Of a DNA stretch of 64,000 nt, positions 7,087-19,288 are shown one piece after another. The DNA is from Nematostella vectensis (Eukaryota; Cnidaria; Anthozoa; Actiniaria; Edwardsiidae), in assembly GCF_932526225.1 (NCBI RefSeq), contig NC_064046.1, forward strand, positions 15,575,408 through 15,639,407, given 5' to 3'. Each line of letters begins with the position of its first letter. Positions within the stretch are counted from its first letter, which is position 1. The notes below the pieces were generated by a model. The model had not been told where the DNA came from and did no database searches. It was given only the letters and a program-made list of their open reading frames with translations. The translations under genes were made by a program, and so were the position numbers.

Positions 7087-9274
7087 TACATGATCCTGAA
7101 CAAAGCATGAGCACATCAAAGATGCTGAGAGTACATAAAAATGTCCCTATACCTTCTTTTTATGTCATGACACACCAAGAACAGTATAATTAAGTATCGA
7201 TATTTTAAAAAAAAAATAAAGAAAAAAAAATAGGCTATCAGCGGGAATCGAACCCAGGTCGCTGCGTTAGTAGTCAAGTGCCCGCAACGAAAGACTAACG
7301 TGGCATTGCTGAAGGGAATTGCAATGAAAATTATTTTTAATACTATTGGTATCGTAAACTATCCCAAGCAAAGTCACCATCGGGCTGGAGGTTACATTCG
7401 GGAAAAGCTTCAGGGTTACATTCGGGAATTTGTTTTACGAGTGTAACCTCCAAAAGGTTACAATCGATAGTTTTTTTTTCGAATGTAAATTCCAAAAAGT
7501 AACATTAGGAAAAATAAAACAGTATACTAGGAAAAAAAGGTATATCAATCTATCGAGTGCTATGCTCTATGTTAGAATCTACTTAATCAAGTTATCCAAG
7601 GAATCTAGTTAGTTCTTGTGTGCATAAAATATGTACAGGATCCTGAACAAAGCATGAGCACATCAAATATGCTGAGAGTACATAAAAATGTCCCTATACC
7701 TTCTTTTTATGTCATGACACACCAAGAACAGTATAATTAAGTATCGATATTTTAAAAAAAAAATAAAGAACAAAAAATAGGCTATCAGCGGGAATCGAAC
7801 CCGGGTCGCTGCGTTAGTAGTCAAGTGCCCGCAACGAAAGACTAACGTGGCATTGCTGAAGGGAATTGTAATGAAAATTACTTTTAATACTATTGGTATC
7901 GTAAACTATCCCAAGCAAAGTCACCATCGGACTGGAGGTTACATTCGGGAAAAGCTTCAGGGTTACATTCGGAAATTTGTTTTACGAGTGTAACCTCCAA
8001 AAGGTTACAATCGATAATTTTTTTTCCGAATGTAAATTTCAAAAGGTAACATTGAGAAAAATAAAACAGTATACTCGGAAAAAAGGGTATATGAATCTAT
8101 CGAGCGCTATGCTCTATGTTAGAATCTACTTAATCAAGTTATTCAAGGAATCTAGTTAGTTCTTGTGTGCATAAAATATGTACATGATCCTGAACAAAGC
8201 ATGAGCACATCAAAGATGCTGAGAGTACATAAAAATGTCCCTATACCTTCTTTTTATGTCATGACACACCAAGAACAGTATAATTAAGTATCGATATTTA
8301 AAAAAAAAAATAAAGAAAAAAAAATAGGCTATCAGCGGGAATCGAACCCAGGTCGCTGCGTTAGTAGTCAAGTGCCCGCAACGAAAGACTAACGTGGCAT
8401 TGCTGAAGGGAATTGCAATTAAAATTATTTTTAATACTATTGGTATCGTAAACTATCCCAAGCAAAGTCACCATCGGGCTGGAGGTTACATTCGGGAAAA
8501 GCTTCAGGGTTACATTCGGGAATTTGTTTTACGAGTGTAACCTCCAAAAGGTTACAATCGATAGTTTTTTTTTCGAATGTAAATTCCAAAAAGTAACATT
8601 AGGAAAAATAAAACAGTATACTCGGAAAAAAAGGTATATCAATCTATCGAGCGCTATGCTCTATGTTAGAATCTACTTAATCAAGTTATCCAAGGAATCT
8701 AGTTAGTTCTTGTGTGCATAAAATATGTACAGGATCCTGAACAAAGCATGAGCACATCAAATATGCTGAGAGTACATAAAAATGTCCCTATACCTTCTTT
8801 TTATGTCATGACACACCAAGAACAGTATAATTAAGTATCGATATTTAAAAAAAAAAATAAAGAACAAAAAATAGGCTATCAGCGGGAATCGAACCCGGGT
8901 CGCTGCGTTAGTAGTCAAGTGCCCGCAAAGAAAGACTAACGTGGCATTGCTGAAGGGAATTGTAATGAAAATTACTTTTAATACTATTGGTATCGTAAAC
9001 TATCCCAAGCAAAGTCACCATCGGACTGGAGGTTACATTCGGGAAAAGCTTCAGGGCTACATTCGGGAATTTGTTTTACGAGTGTAACCTCCAAACGGTT
9101 ACAATCGATAATTTTTTTTCCGAATGTAAATTCCAAAAAGTAACATTAGGAAAAATAAAACAGTATACTCGGAAAAAAAGGTATATCAATCTATCGAGCG
9201 CTATGCTCTATCTTAGAATCTACTTAATCAATTTATCCTAGGAATCTAGTTAGTTCTTGTGTGCATAAAATATG
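7087..9274 (+). repeat. Dimer duplication (units 14-15 and 16-17)
   Basis: Units start at 7087, 7634, 8181 and 8728. The pair 7087/7634 resembles 8181/8728 with a period of 1094 bp. Both first units share TACATGATCC, GCAAT with ATTATTTTTAATAC, CGGGCTGG and AGTTTTTTTTTCG. Both second units share CATCAAATATGCTG and AAGAACAAAAAATAGG. The right half of the second unit differs between copies: 7634 has TTTCAAAAGGTAACATTGAG, while 8728 has AAACGGTTAC. Confidence 0.75.
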
Positions 9275-12200
9275 TACAGGATCCTGAACAAAGCATGAGC
9301 ACATCAAAGATGCTGAGAGTACATAAAAATGTCCCTATACCTTCTTTTTATGTCATGACACACCAAGAACAGTATAATTAAGTGTCGATATTTAAAAAAA
9401 AAAATTAAGAAAAAAAATAGGCTATCAGCGGGAATCGAACCCGGGTCGCTGCGTTAGTAGTCAAGTGCCCGCAACGAAAGACTACAAGGCATTGCTGAAG
9501 GGAATTGTAATGAAAATTACTTTTAATACTATTGGTATCGTAAACTATCCCAAGCAAAGTCACCATCGGACTGGAGGTTACATTCGGGAAAAGCTTCAGG
9601 GTTACATTCGGGAATTTGTTTTACGAGTGTAACCTCCAAAAGGTTACAATCGATAATTTTTTTCCGAATGTAAATTCCAAAAAGTAACATTAGGAAAAAT
9701 AAAACAGTATACTCGGAAAAAAGGTATATCAATCTATCGAGCGCTGTGCTCTATGTTAGAATCTACTTAATCAAGTTATCCAAGGAATCTAGTTAGTTCT
9801 TGTGTGCATAAAATATGTACATGATCCTGAACAAAGCATGAGCACATCAAAGATGCTGAGAGTACATAAAAATGTCCCTATACCTTCTTTTTATGTCATG
9901 ACACACGAAGAACAGTATAATTAAGTATCGATATTTAAAAAAAAATAAAGAAAAAAAATAGGCTATCAGCGGGAATCGAACCCAGGTCGCTGCGTTAGTG
10001 GTCAAGTGCCCGCAACGAAAGACTAACGTGGCATTGCTGAAGGGAATTGTAATGAAAATTACTTTTAATACTATTGGTATCGTAAACTATCCCAAGAAAA
10101 GTCACCCTCGGACTGGAGGTTACTTTAGGGAAAAGCTTTAGGGTTACATTCGGGAATTTGTTTTACGAGTGTAACCTCCAAAAGGTTACAATCGATAAAT
10201 TTTTCCTGAATGTAAATTCCAAAAAGTAACATTAGGAAAAATAAAACAGTATACTCGAAAAAAAAGGTATATCAATCTATCGAGCGCTATGCTCTATGTT
10301 AGAATCTACTTAATCAATTTATCCAAAGAATCTAGTTAATTCTTGTGTGCATAAAATATGTACAGGATCCTGAACAAAGCATGAGCACATCAAAGATGCT
10401 GAGAGTACATAAAAATGTCCCTATACCTTCTTTTTATGTCATGACACACCAAGAACAGTATAATTAAGTATCGATATTTAAAAAAAAAATTAAGAAAAAA
10501 AATAGGCTATCAGCGGGAATCGAACCCGGGTAGCTGCGTTAGTAGTCAAGTGCCCGCAACGAAAGACTAACGTGGCATTGCTGAAGGGAATTGTAATGAA
10601 AATTACTTTTAATACTATTGGTATCGTAAATTATCCCAAGCAAAGTCACCATCGGACTGGAGGTTACATTCGGGAAAAGCTTCAGGGTTACCTTCGGGAA
10701 TTTGTTTTACGAGTGTAACCTCCAAAAGGTTACAATCGATAATTTTTTATCCGAATGTAAATTCCAAAAAGTAACATTAGGAAAAAAAAAACAGTATACT
10801 CGGAAAAAAAAGTATATCAATCTATCGAGCGCTATGCTCTATGTTAGAATCTACTTAATCAAGTTATTCAAGGAATCTAGTTAGTTCTTGTGTGCATAAA
10901 ATATGTACAGGATCCTGAACAAAGCATGAGCACATCAAAGATGCTGAGAGTACATAAAAATGTCCCTATACCTTCTTTTTATGTCATGACACACCAAGAA
11001 CAGTATAATTAAGTGTCGATATTTAAAAAAAAAAATTAAGAAAAAAAATAGGCTATCAGCGGGAATCGAACCCGGGTCGCTGCGTTAGTAGTCAAGTGCC
11101 CGCAACGAAAGACTACAAGGCATTGCTGAAGGGAATTGTAATGAAAATTACTTTTAATACTATTGGTATCGTAAACTATCCCAAGCAAAGTCACCATCGG
11201 ACTGGAGGTTACATTCGGGAAAAGCTTCAGGGTTACATTCGGGAATTTGTTTTACGAGTGTAACCTCCAAAAGGTTACAATCGATAATTTTTTTCCGAAT
11301 GTAAATTCCAAAAAGTAACATTAGGAAAAATAAAACAGTATACTCGGAAAAAAGGTATATCAATCTATCGAGCGCTGTGCTCTATGTTAGAATCTACTTA
11401 ATCAAGTTATCCAAGGAATCTAGTTAGTTCTTGTGTGCATAAAATATGTACATGATCCTGAACAAAGCATGAGCACATCAAAGATGCTGAGAGTACATAA
11501 AAATGTCCCTATACCTTCTTTTTATGTCATGACACACCAAGAACAGTATAATTAAGTATCGATATTTAAAAAAAAATAAAGAAAAAAAATAGGCTATCAG
11601 AGGGAATCGAACCCAGGTCGCTGCGTTAGTAGTCAAGTGCCCGCAACGAAAGACTAACGTGGCATTGCTGAAGGGAATTGTAATGAAAATTACATTTAAT
11701 ACTATTGGTATCGTAAACTATCCCAAGAAAAGTCACCATCGGACTGGAGGTTACATTAGGGAAAAGCTTTAGGGTTACATTCGGGAATTTGTTTTACGAG
11801 TGTAACCTCCAAAAGGTTACAATCGATAAATTTTTCCTGAATGTAAATTCCAAAAAGTAACATTAGGAAAAATAAAACAGTATACTCGAAAAAAAAGGTA
11901 TATCAATCTATCGAGCGCTATGCTCTATGTTAGAATCTACTTAATCAATTTATCCAAGGAATCTAGTTAATTCTTGTGTGCATAAAATATGTACAGGATC
12001 CTGAACAAAGCATGAGCACATCAAAGATGCTGAGAGTACATAAAAATGTCCCTATACCTTCTTTTTATGTAATGACACACCAAGAACAGTATAATTAAGT
12101 ATCGATATTTAAAAAAAAAATTAAGAAAAAAAATAGGCTATCAGCGGGAATCGAACCCGGGTAGCTGCGTTAGTAGTCAAGTGCCCGCAACGAAAGACTA

Positions 12201-12536
12201 ACGTGGCATTGCTGAAGGGAATTGTAATGAAAATTACTTTTAATACTATTGGTATCGTAAATTATCCCAAGCAAAGTCACCATCGGACTGGAGGTTACAT
12301 TCGGGAAAAGCTTCAGGGTTACATTCGGGAATTTGTTTTACGAGTGTAACCTCCAAAAGGTTACAATCGATAATTTTTTATCCGAATGTAAATTCCAAAA
12401 AGTAACATTAGGAAAAATAAAACAGTATACTCGGAAAAAAAAGTATATCAATCTATCGAGCGCTATGCTCTATGTTAGAATCTACTTAATCAAGTTATTC
12501 AAGGAATCTAGTTAGTTCTTGTGTGCATAAAATATG
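9275..12536 (+). repeat. Tandem trimer duplication, 1,631-bp period
   Basis: Units 18-20 (9275, 9818, 10361) are repeated as units 21-23 (10906, 11449, 11992). The order in each copy is the GTGTCGAT/ACTACAAGG class with GCTGTGCTC, then a TACATGATCC and CCCAGG unit with the AAGAAAAG core, then a GGGTAGCTGCG unit. Copies differ at a few sites only, for example CACCCTCGGACTGG with TACTTTAGGG near 10106 and CAGAGGGAATCG near 11600. This looks like a recent unequal exchange. Confidence 0.85.
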
Positions 12537-12745
12537 TACAGGATCCTGAACAAAGCATGAGCACATCAAAGATGCTGAGAGTACATAAAAATGTCAGTAT
12601 ACCTTCTTTTTATGTCATGACACACCCAGAACAGTATAGTTAAGTATCGATATTTAAAAAAAAAATAAAGAAAAAAAATAGGCTATCAGCGGGAATCGAA
12701 CCCGGGTCGCTGCGTTAGTAGTCAAGTGCCCGCAACGAAAGACTA

Positions 12746-15700
12746 ACGTGGCATTGCTGAAGGGAATTTTAATGAAAATTACTTTTAATACTATTGGTAT
12801 CGTAAACTATCCCAAGCAAAGTCACCATCGGACTGGAGGTTACATTCGGGAAAAGCTTCAGGGTTACATTCGGGAATTTGTTTTACGAGTGTAACCTCCA
12901 AAAGGTTACAATCGATAAATGTTTTTCCGAATGTAAATTCCAAAAAGTAACATTAGGAAAAATAAAACAGTATACTCGGAAAAAAAGGTATATCAATCTA
13001 TCGAGCGCTATGCTCTATGTTAGAATCTACTTAATCAAGTTATCCAAGGAATCTAGTTAGTTCTTGTGTTCATAAAATATGTACAGGATCCTGAACAAAG
13101 CATGAGCACATCAAAGATGCTGAGAGTACAAAAAAATGTCTCCATACCTTCTTTTTATGTCATGACACACCCAGAAATGTATAATTAAGTATCGATATTT
13201 AACAAAAAAATAAAGAAAAAAAAATAGGCTATCAGCGGAAATCGAACCCGGGTCGCTGCGTTAGTAGTCAAGTGCCCGCAACGAAAGACTAACGTGGCAT
13301 TGCTGAAGGGAATTGTAATGAAAATTACTTTTAATACTATTGGTATCGTAAACTATCCCAAGCAAAGTCACCATCGGACTGGAGGTTACATTCGGGAAAA
13401 GCTTCAGGGTTACATTCGGGAATTTGTTTTACGAGTGTAACCTCCAAAAGGTTACAATCGATAAATTTTTTTCCGAATGTAAATTCCAAAAAGTAACATT
13501 CGGAAAAATAAAACAGTATACTCGGAAAAAAAGGTATATCAATCTATCGAGCGCTATGCTCTATGTTAGAATCTACTTAATCAAGTTATTCAAGGAATCT
13601 AGTTTGTTCTTATGTGCATAAAATATGTACAGGATCCTGAACAAAGCATGAGCACATCAAAGATGCTGAGAGTACATAAAAATGTCCCTATACCTTCTTT
13701 TTATGTCATGACACACCAAGAACAGTATAATTAAGTGTCGATATTTAAAAAAAAAAATTAAGAAAAAAAATAGGCTATCAGCGGGAATCGAACCCGGGTC
13801 GCTGCGTTAGTAGTCAAGTGCCCTCAACGAAAGACTACAAGGCATTGCTGAAGGGAATTGTAATGAAAATTACTTTTAATACTATTGGTATCGTAAACTA
13901 TCCCAAGAAAAGTCACCATCGGACTGGAGGTTACATTAGGGAAAAGCTTTAGGGTTACATTCGGGAATTTGTTTTACGAGTGTAACCTCCAAAAGGTTAC
14001 AATCGATAATTTTTTCCTGAATATAAATTCCAAAAAGTAACATTAGGAAAAATAAAACAGTATACTCGGAAAAAAAGGTATATCAATCTATCGAGCGCTA
14101 TGCTCTATGTTAGAATCTACTTAATCAATTTATCCAAGGAATCTAGTTAATTCTTGTGTGCATAAAATATGTACAGGATCCTGAACAAAGCATGAGCACA
14201 TCAAAGATGCTGAGAGTACATAAAAATGTCCCTATACCTTCTTTTTATGTCATGACACACCAAGAACAGTATAATTAAGTATCGATATTTAAAAAAAAAA
14301 TAAAGAAAACAAAAATAGGCTTTTAGCGGGAATCGAACCCGGGTAGCTGCGTTAGTAGTCAAGTGCCCTCAACGAAAGACTAACGTGGCATTGCTGAAGG
14401 GAATTGTAATGAAAATTACTTTTAATACTATTGGTATCGTAAATTATCTCAAGCAAAGTCACCATCGGACTGGAGGTTACATTCGGGAAAAGCTTCAGGG
14501 TTACATTCGGGAATTTGTTTTACGAGTGTAACCTCCAAAAGGTTACAATCGATAAGTTTTTATCCGAATGTAAATTCCAAAAAGTAACATTAGGAAAAAT
14601 AAAACAGTATACTCGGAAAAAAAGGTATATCAATCTATCGAGCGCTATGCTCTATGTTAGAATCTACTTAATCAATATATTCAAGGAATCTAATTAGTTC
14701 TTGTGTGCATAAAATATGTACAGGATCCTGAACAAAGCATGAGCACATCAAAGATGCTGAGAGTACATAAAAATGTCCCTATACCTTCTTTTTATGTCAT
14801 GACACACCAAGAACAGTATAATTAAGTGTCGATATTTAAAAAAAAAATTAAGAAAAAAAATAGGCTATCAGCGGGAATCGAACCCGGGTCGCTGCGTTAG
14901 TAGTCAAGTGCCCGCAACGAAAGACTACAAGGCATTGCTGAAGGGAATTGTAATGAAAATTACTTTTAATACTATTGGTATCGTAAACTATCCCAAGCAA
15001 AGTCACCATCGGACTGGAGGTTACATTCGGGAAAAGCTTCAGGGTTACATTCGGGAATTTGTTTTACGAGTGTAACCTCCAAAAGGTTACAATCGATAAT
15101 TTTTTTTCCGAATGTAAATTCCAAAAAGTAACATTAGGAAAAATAAAACAGTATACTCGGAAAAAAGGTATATCAATCTATCGAGCGCTGTGCTCTATGT
15201 TAGAATATACCTAATCAAGTTATCCAAGGAATCTAGTTAGTTCTTGTGTGCATAAAATATGTACAGGATCCTGAACAAAGCATGAGCACATCAAAGATGC
15301 TGAGAGTACATAAAAATGTCCCTATACCTTCTTTTTATGTCATGACACACCAAGAACAGTATAATTAAGTATAGATATTTAAAAAAAAATAAAGAAAAAA
15401 AATAGGCTATCAGCGGGAATCGAACCCAGGTCGCTGCGTTAGTAGTCAAGTGCCCGCAACGAAAGACTAACGTGGCATTGATGAAGGGAATTGTAATGAA
15501 AATTACTTTTAATACTATTGGTATCGTAAACTATCCCAAGAAAAGTCACCATCGGACTGGAGGTTACATTAGGGAAAAGCTTTAGGGTTACATTCGGGAA
15601 TTTGTTTTACGAGTGTAACCTCCAAAAGGTTACAATCGAAAATTTTTTCCTGAATGTAAATTCCAAAAAGTAACATTAGGAAAAATAAAACAGTATACTC

Positions 15701-18700
15701 GGAAAAAAAGGTATATCAATCTATCGAGCGCTATGCTCTATGTTAGAATCTACTTAATCAATTTATCCAAGGAATCTAGTTAATTCTTGTGAGCATAAAA
15801 TATGTACAGGATCCTGAACAAAGCATGAGCACATCAAAGATGCTGAGAGTACATAAAAATGTCCCTATACCTTCTTTTTATGTCATGACACACCAAGAAT
15901 AGTATAATTAAGTATCGATATTTAAAAAAAAAAAAAGAAAAAAAAAAAAGCTATCAGCGGGAATCGAACCCGGGTAGCTGCGTTAGTAGTCAAGTGCCCG
16001 CAACGAAAGACTAACGTGGCATTGCTGAAGGGAATTGTAATGAAAATTACTTTTAATACTATTGGTATCGTAAATTATCCCAAGCAAAGTCACCATTGGA
16101 CTGGAGGTTACATTCGGGAAAAGCTTCAGGGTTACATTCGGGAATTTGTTTTACGAGTGTAACCTCCAAAAGGTTACAATCGATAATTTTTTATCCGAAT
16201 GTAAATTCCAAAAAGTAACATTAGGAAAAATAAAACAGTATACTCGGAAAAAAAGGTATATCAATCTATCGAGCGCTATGCTCTATCTTAGAATCTACTT
16301 AATCAAGTTATTCAAGGAATCTAATTAGTTTTTGTGTGCATAAAATATGTACAGGATCCTGAACAAAGCATGAGCACATCAAAGATGCTGAGAGTACATA
16401 AAAATGTCAGTATACCTTCTTTTTATGTCATGACACAACCAGAACAGTATAGTTAAGTATCGATATTTAAAAAAAAATAAAAAAAAAATAGGCTATCAGC
16501 GGGAATCGAACCCGGGTCGCTGCGTTAGTAGTCAAGTGCCCGCAACGAAAGACTAACGTGGCATTGCTGAAGGTAATTTTAATGAAAATTACTTTTAATA
16601 CTATTGGTATCGTAAACTATCCCAAGCAAAGTCACCATCGGACTGGAGGTTACATTCGGGAAAAGCTTCAGGGTTACATTCGGGAATTTGTTTTACGAGT
16701 GTAACCTCCAAAAGGTTACAATCGATAAATTTTTTTCCGAATGTAAATTCCAAAAAGTAACATTAGGAAAAATAAAACAGTATACTCGGAAAAAAGGTAT
16801 ATCAATCTATCGAGCGCTATGCTCTATGTTAGAATCTACTTAATCAATTTATCCAAGGAATCTAGTTAGTTCTTGTGTTCATAAAATATGTACAGGATCC
16901 TGAACAAAGCATGAGCACATCAAAGATGCTGAGAGTACATAAAAATGTCCCTATACCTTCTTTTTATGTCATGACACACCAAGAACAGTATAATTAAGTG
17001 TCGATATTTAAAAAAAAAAAATTAAGAAAAAAAATAGGCTATCAGCGGGAATCGAACCCGGGTCGCTGCGTTAGTAGTCAAGTGCCCGCAACGAAAGACT
17101 ACAAGGCATTGCTGAAGGGAATTGTAATGAAAATTACTTTTAATACTATTGGTATCGTATACTATCCCAAGCAAAGTCACCATCGGACTGGAGGTTACAT
17201 TCGGGAAAAGCTTCAGGGTTACATTCGGGAATTTGTTTTACGAGTGTAACCTCCAAAAGGTTACAATCGATAAATTTTTTTTCCGAATGTAAATTCCAAA
17301 AAGTAACATTAGGAAAAATAAAACAGTATACTCGGAAAAAAGGTATATCAATCTATCGAGCGCTATGCTCTATGTTAGAATCTACTTAATCAATTTATCC
17401 AAGGAATCTAGTTAGTTCTTGTGTTCATAAAATATGTACAGGATCCTGAACAAAGCATGAGCACATCAAAGATGCTGAGAGTACAAAAAAATGTCCCCAT
17501 ACCTTCTTTTTATGTCATGACACACCCAGAACAGTATAATTAAGTATCGATATTTAAAAAAAAAATAAAGAAAAAAAAAATAGGCTATCAGCGGGAATCG
17601 AACCCGGGTCGCTGCGTTAGTAGTCAAGTGCCCGCAACGAAAGACTAACGTGGCATTGCTGAAGGGAATTGTAATGAAAATTACTTTTAATACTATTGGT
17701 ATCGTAAACTATCCCAAGCAAAGTCACCATCGGACTGGAGGTTACATTCGGGAAAAGCTTCAGGGTTACATTCGGGAATTTGTTTTACGAGTGTAACCTC
17801 CAAAAGGTTACAATCGATAAATTTTTTTCCGAATGTAAATTCCAAAAAGTAACATTCGGAAAAATAAAACAGTATACTCGGAAAAAAAGGTATATCAATC
17901 TATCGAGCGCTATGCTCTATGTTAGAATCTACTTAATCAAGTTTTTCAAGAAATCTAGTTAGTTCTTGTGTGCATAAAATATGTACAGGATCCTGAACAA
18001 AGCATGAGCACATCAAAGATGCTGAGAGTACATAAAAATGTCCCTATACCTTCTTTTTATGTCATGACACACCAAGAACAGTATAATTAAGTATCGATAT
18101 TTAAAAAAAAAAATAAAGAAAACAAAATAGGCTATCAGCGGGAATCGAACCCAGGTCGCTGCGTTAGTAGTCAAGTGCCCGCAACGAAAGAGTAACGTGG
18201 CATTGCTGAAGGGAATTGCAATAAAAATTATTTTTAATACTATTGGTATCGTAAACTATCCCAAGCAAAGTCACCATCGGGCTGGAGGTTACATTCGGGA
18301 AAAGCTTCAGGGTTACATTCGGGAATTTGTTTTACGAGTGTAACCTCCAAAAGGTTACAATCGATAGTTTTTTTTTCGAATGTAAATTCCAAAAAGTAAC
18401 ATTAGGAAAAATAAAACAGTATACTCGGAAAAAAAGGTATATCAATCTATCGAGCGCTATGCCCTATCTTAGAATCTACTTAATCAAGTTATCCAAGGAA
18501 TCTAGTTAGTTCTTGTGTTCATAAAATATGTACAGGATCCTGAACAAAGCATGAGCACATCAAAGATGCTGAGAGTACAAAAAAATGTCCCCATACCTTC
18601 TTTTTATGTCATGACACACCCAGAACAGTATAATTAAGTATCGATATTCAAAAACAAAAAATAAAGAAAAAAAAATAGGCTATCAGCGGGAATCGAACCC

Positions 18701-19288
18701 GGGTCGCTGCGTTAGTAGTCAAGTGCCCGCAACGAAAGACTAACGTGGCATTGCTGAAGGGAATTGTAATGAAAATTACTTTTAATACTATTGGTATCGT
18801 AAACTATCCCAAGCAAAGTCACCATCGGACTGGAGGTTACATTCGGGAAAAGCTTCAGGGCTACATTCGGGAATTTGTTTTACGAGTGTAACCTCCAAAA
18901 GGTTACAATCGATAAATTTTTTTTCCGAATGTAAATTCCAAAAAGTAACATTAGGAAAAATAAAACAGTATACTCGGAAAAAAGGTATATCAATCTATCG
19001 AGCGCTATGCTCTATGTTAGAATCTACTTAATCAATTTATCCAAGGAATCTAGTTAGTTCTTGTGTGCATAAAATATGTACAGGATCCTGAACAAAGCAT
19101 GAGCACATCAAAGATGCTGAGAGTACATAAAAATGTCCCTATACCTTCTTTTTATGTCATGACACACCAAGAACAGTATAATTAAGTGTCGATATTTAAA
19201 AAAAAAAATTAAGAAAAAAAATAGGCTATCAGCGGGAATCGAACCCGGGTCGCTGCGTTAGTAGTCAAGTGCCCGCAACGAAAGACTA
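12746..19288 (+). repeat. 12-unit higher-order repeat, copy 1 (6,543 bp)
   Basis: Unit starts are 13082, 13628, 14172, 14719, 15262, 15805, 16350, 16891, 17437, 17984, 18531 and 19079; the repeat begins within the unit that starts at 12537. Rare variants are shared with the next copy at 6540-6544 bp spacing: CAGAAATGTATAATT, AATAGGCTTTTAGCGGG, GTATAGATATTT with GCATTGATGAAGG, GTGAGCATAAA, ACACAACCAGAAC, GTATACTATCCC, AAAACAAAATAGG and GCCCTATCTTAG. The ends are placed at the last shared GACTA before the hairpin arm. Confidence 0.9.

Noticed and set aside
9529-9732. 67-68 residue minus-strand open frame with a hydrophobic start, recurring in many units
   Set aside because: It also starts at TTG. 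The hydrophobic start comes from the T-rich strand and the PECN repeats are the DNA sub-repeats read in reverse. It depends on T-run length, so it appears and disappears between units.
16998-17249. 83-87 residue open frames (also 23541, 48007, 62899)
   Set aside because: The 16998 and 23541 frames begin at GTG in the A-tract region, and all four cross the A-tract or tRNA-like segment and core. They exist only where A-run length keeps frame; there is no family similarity and no codon constraint.
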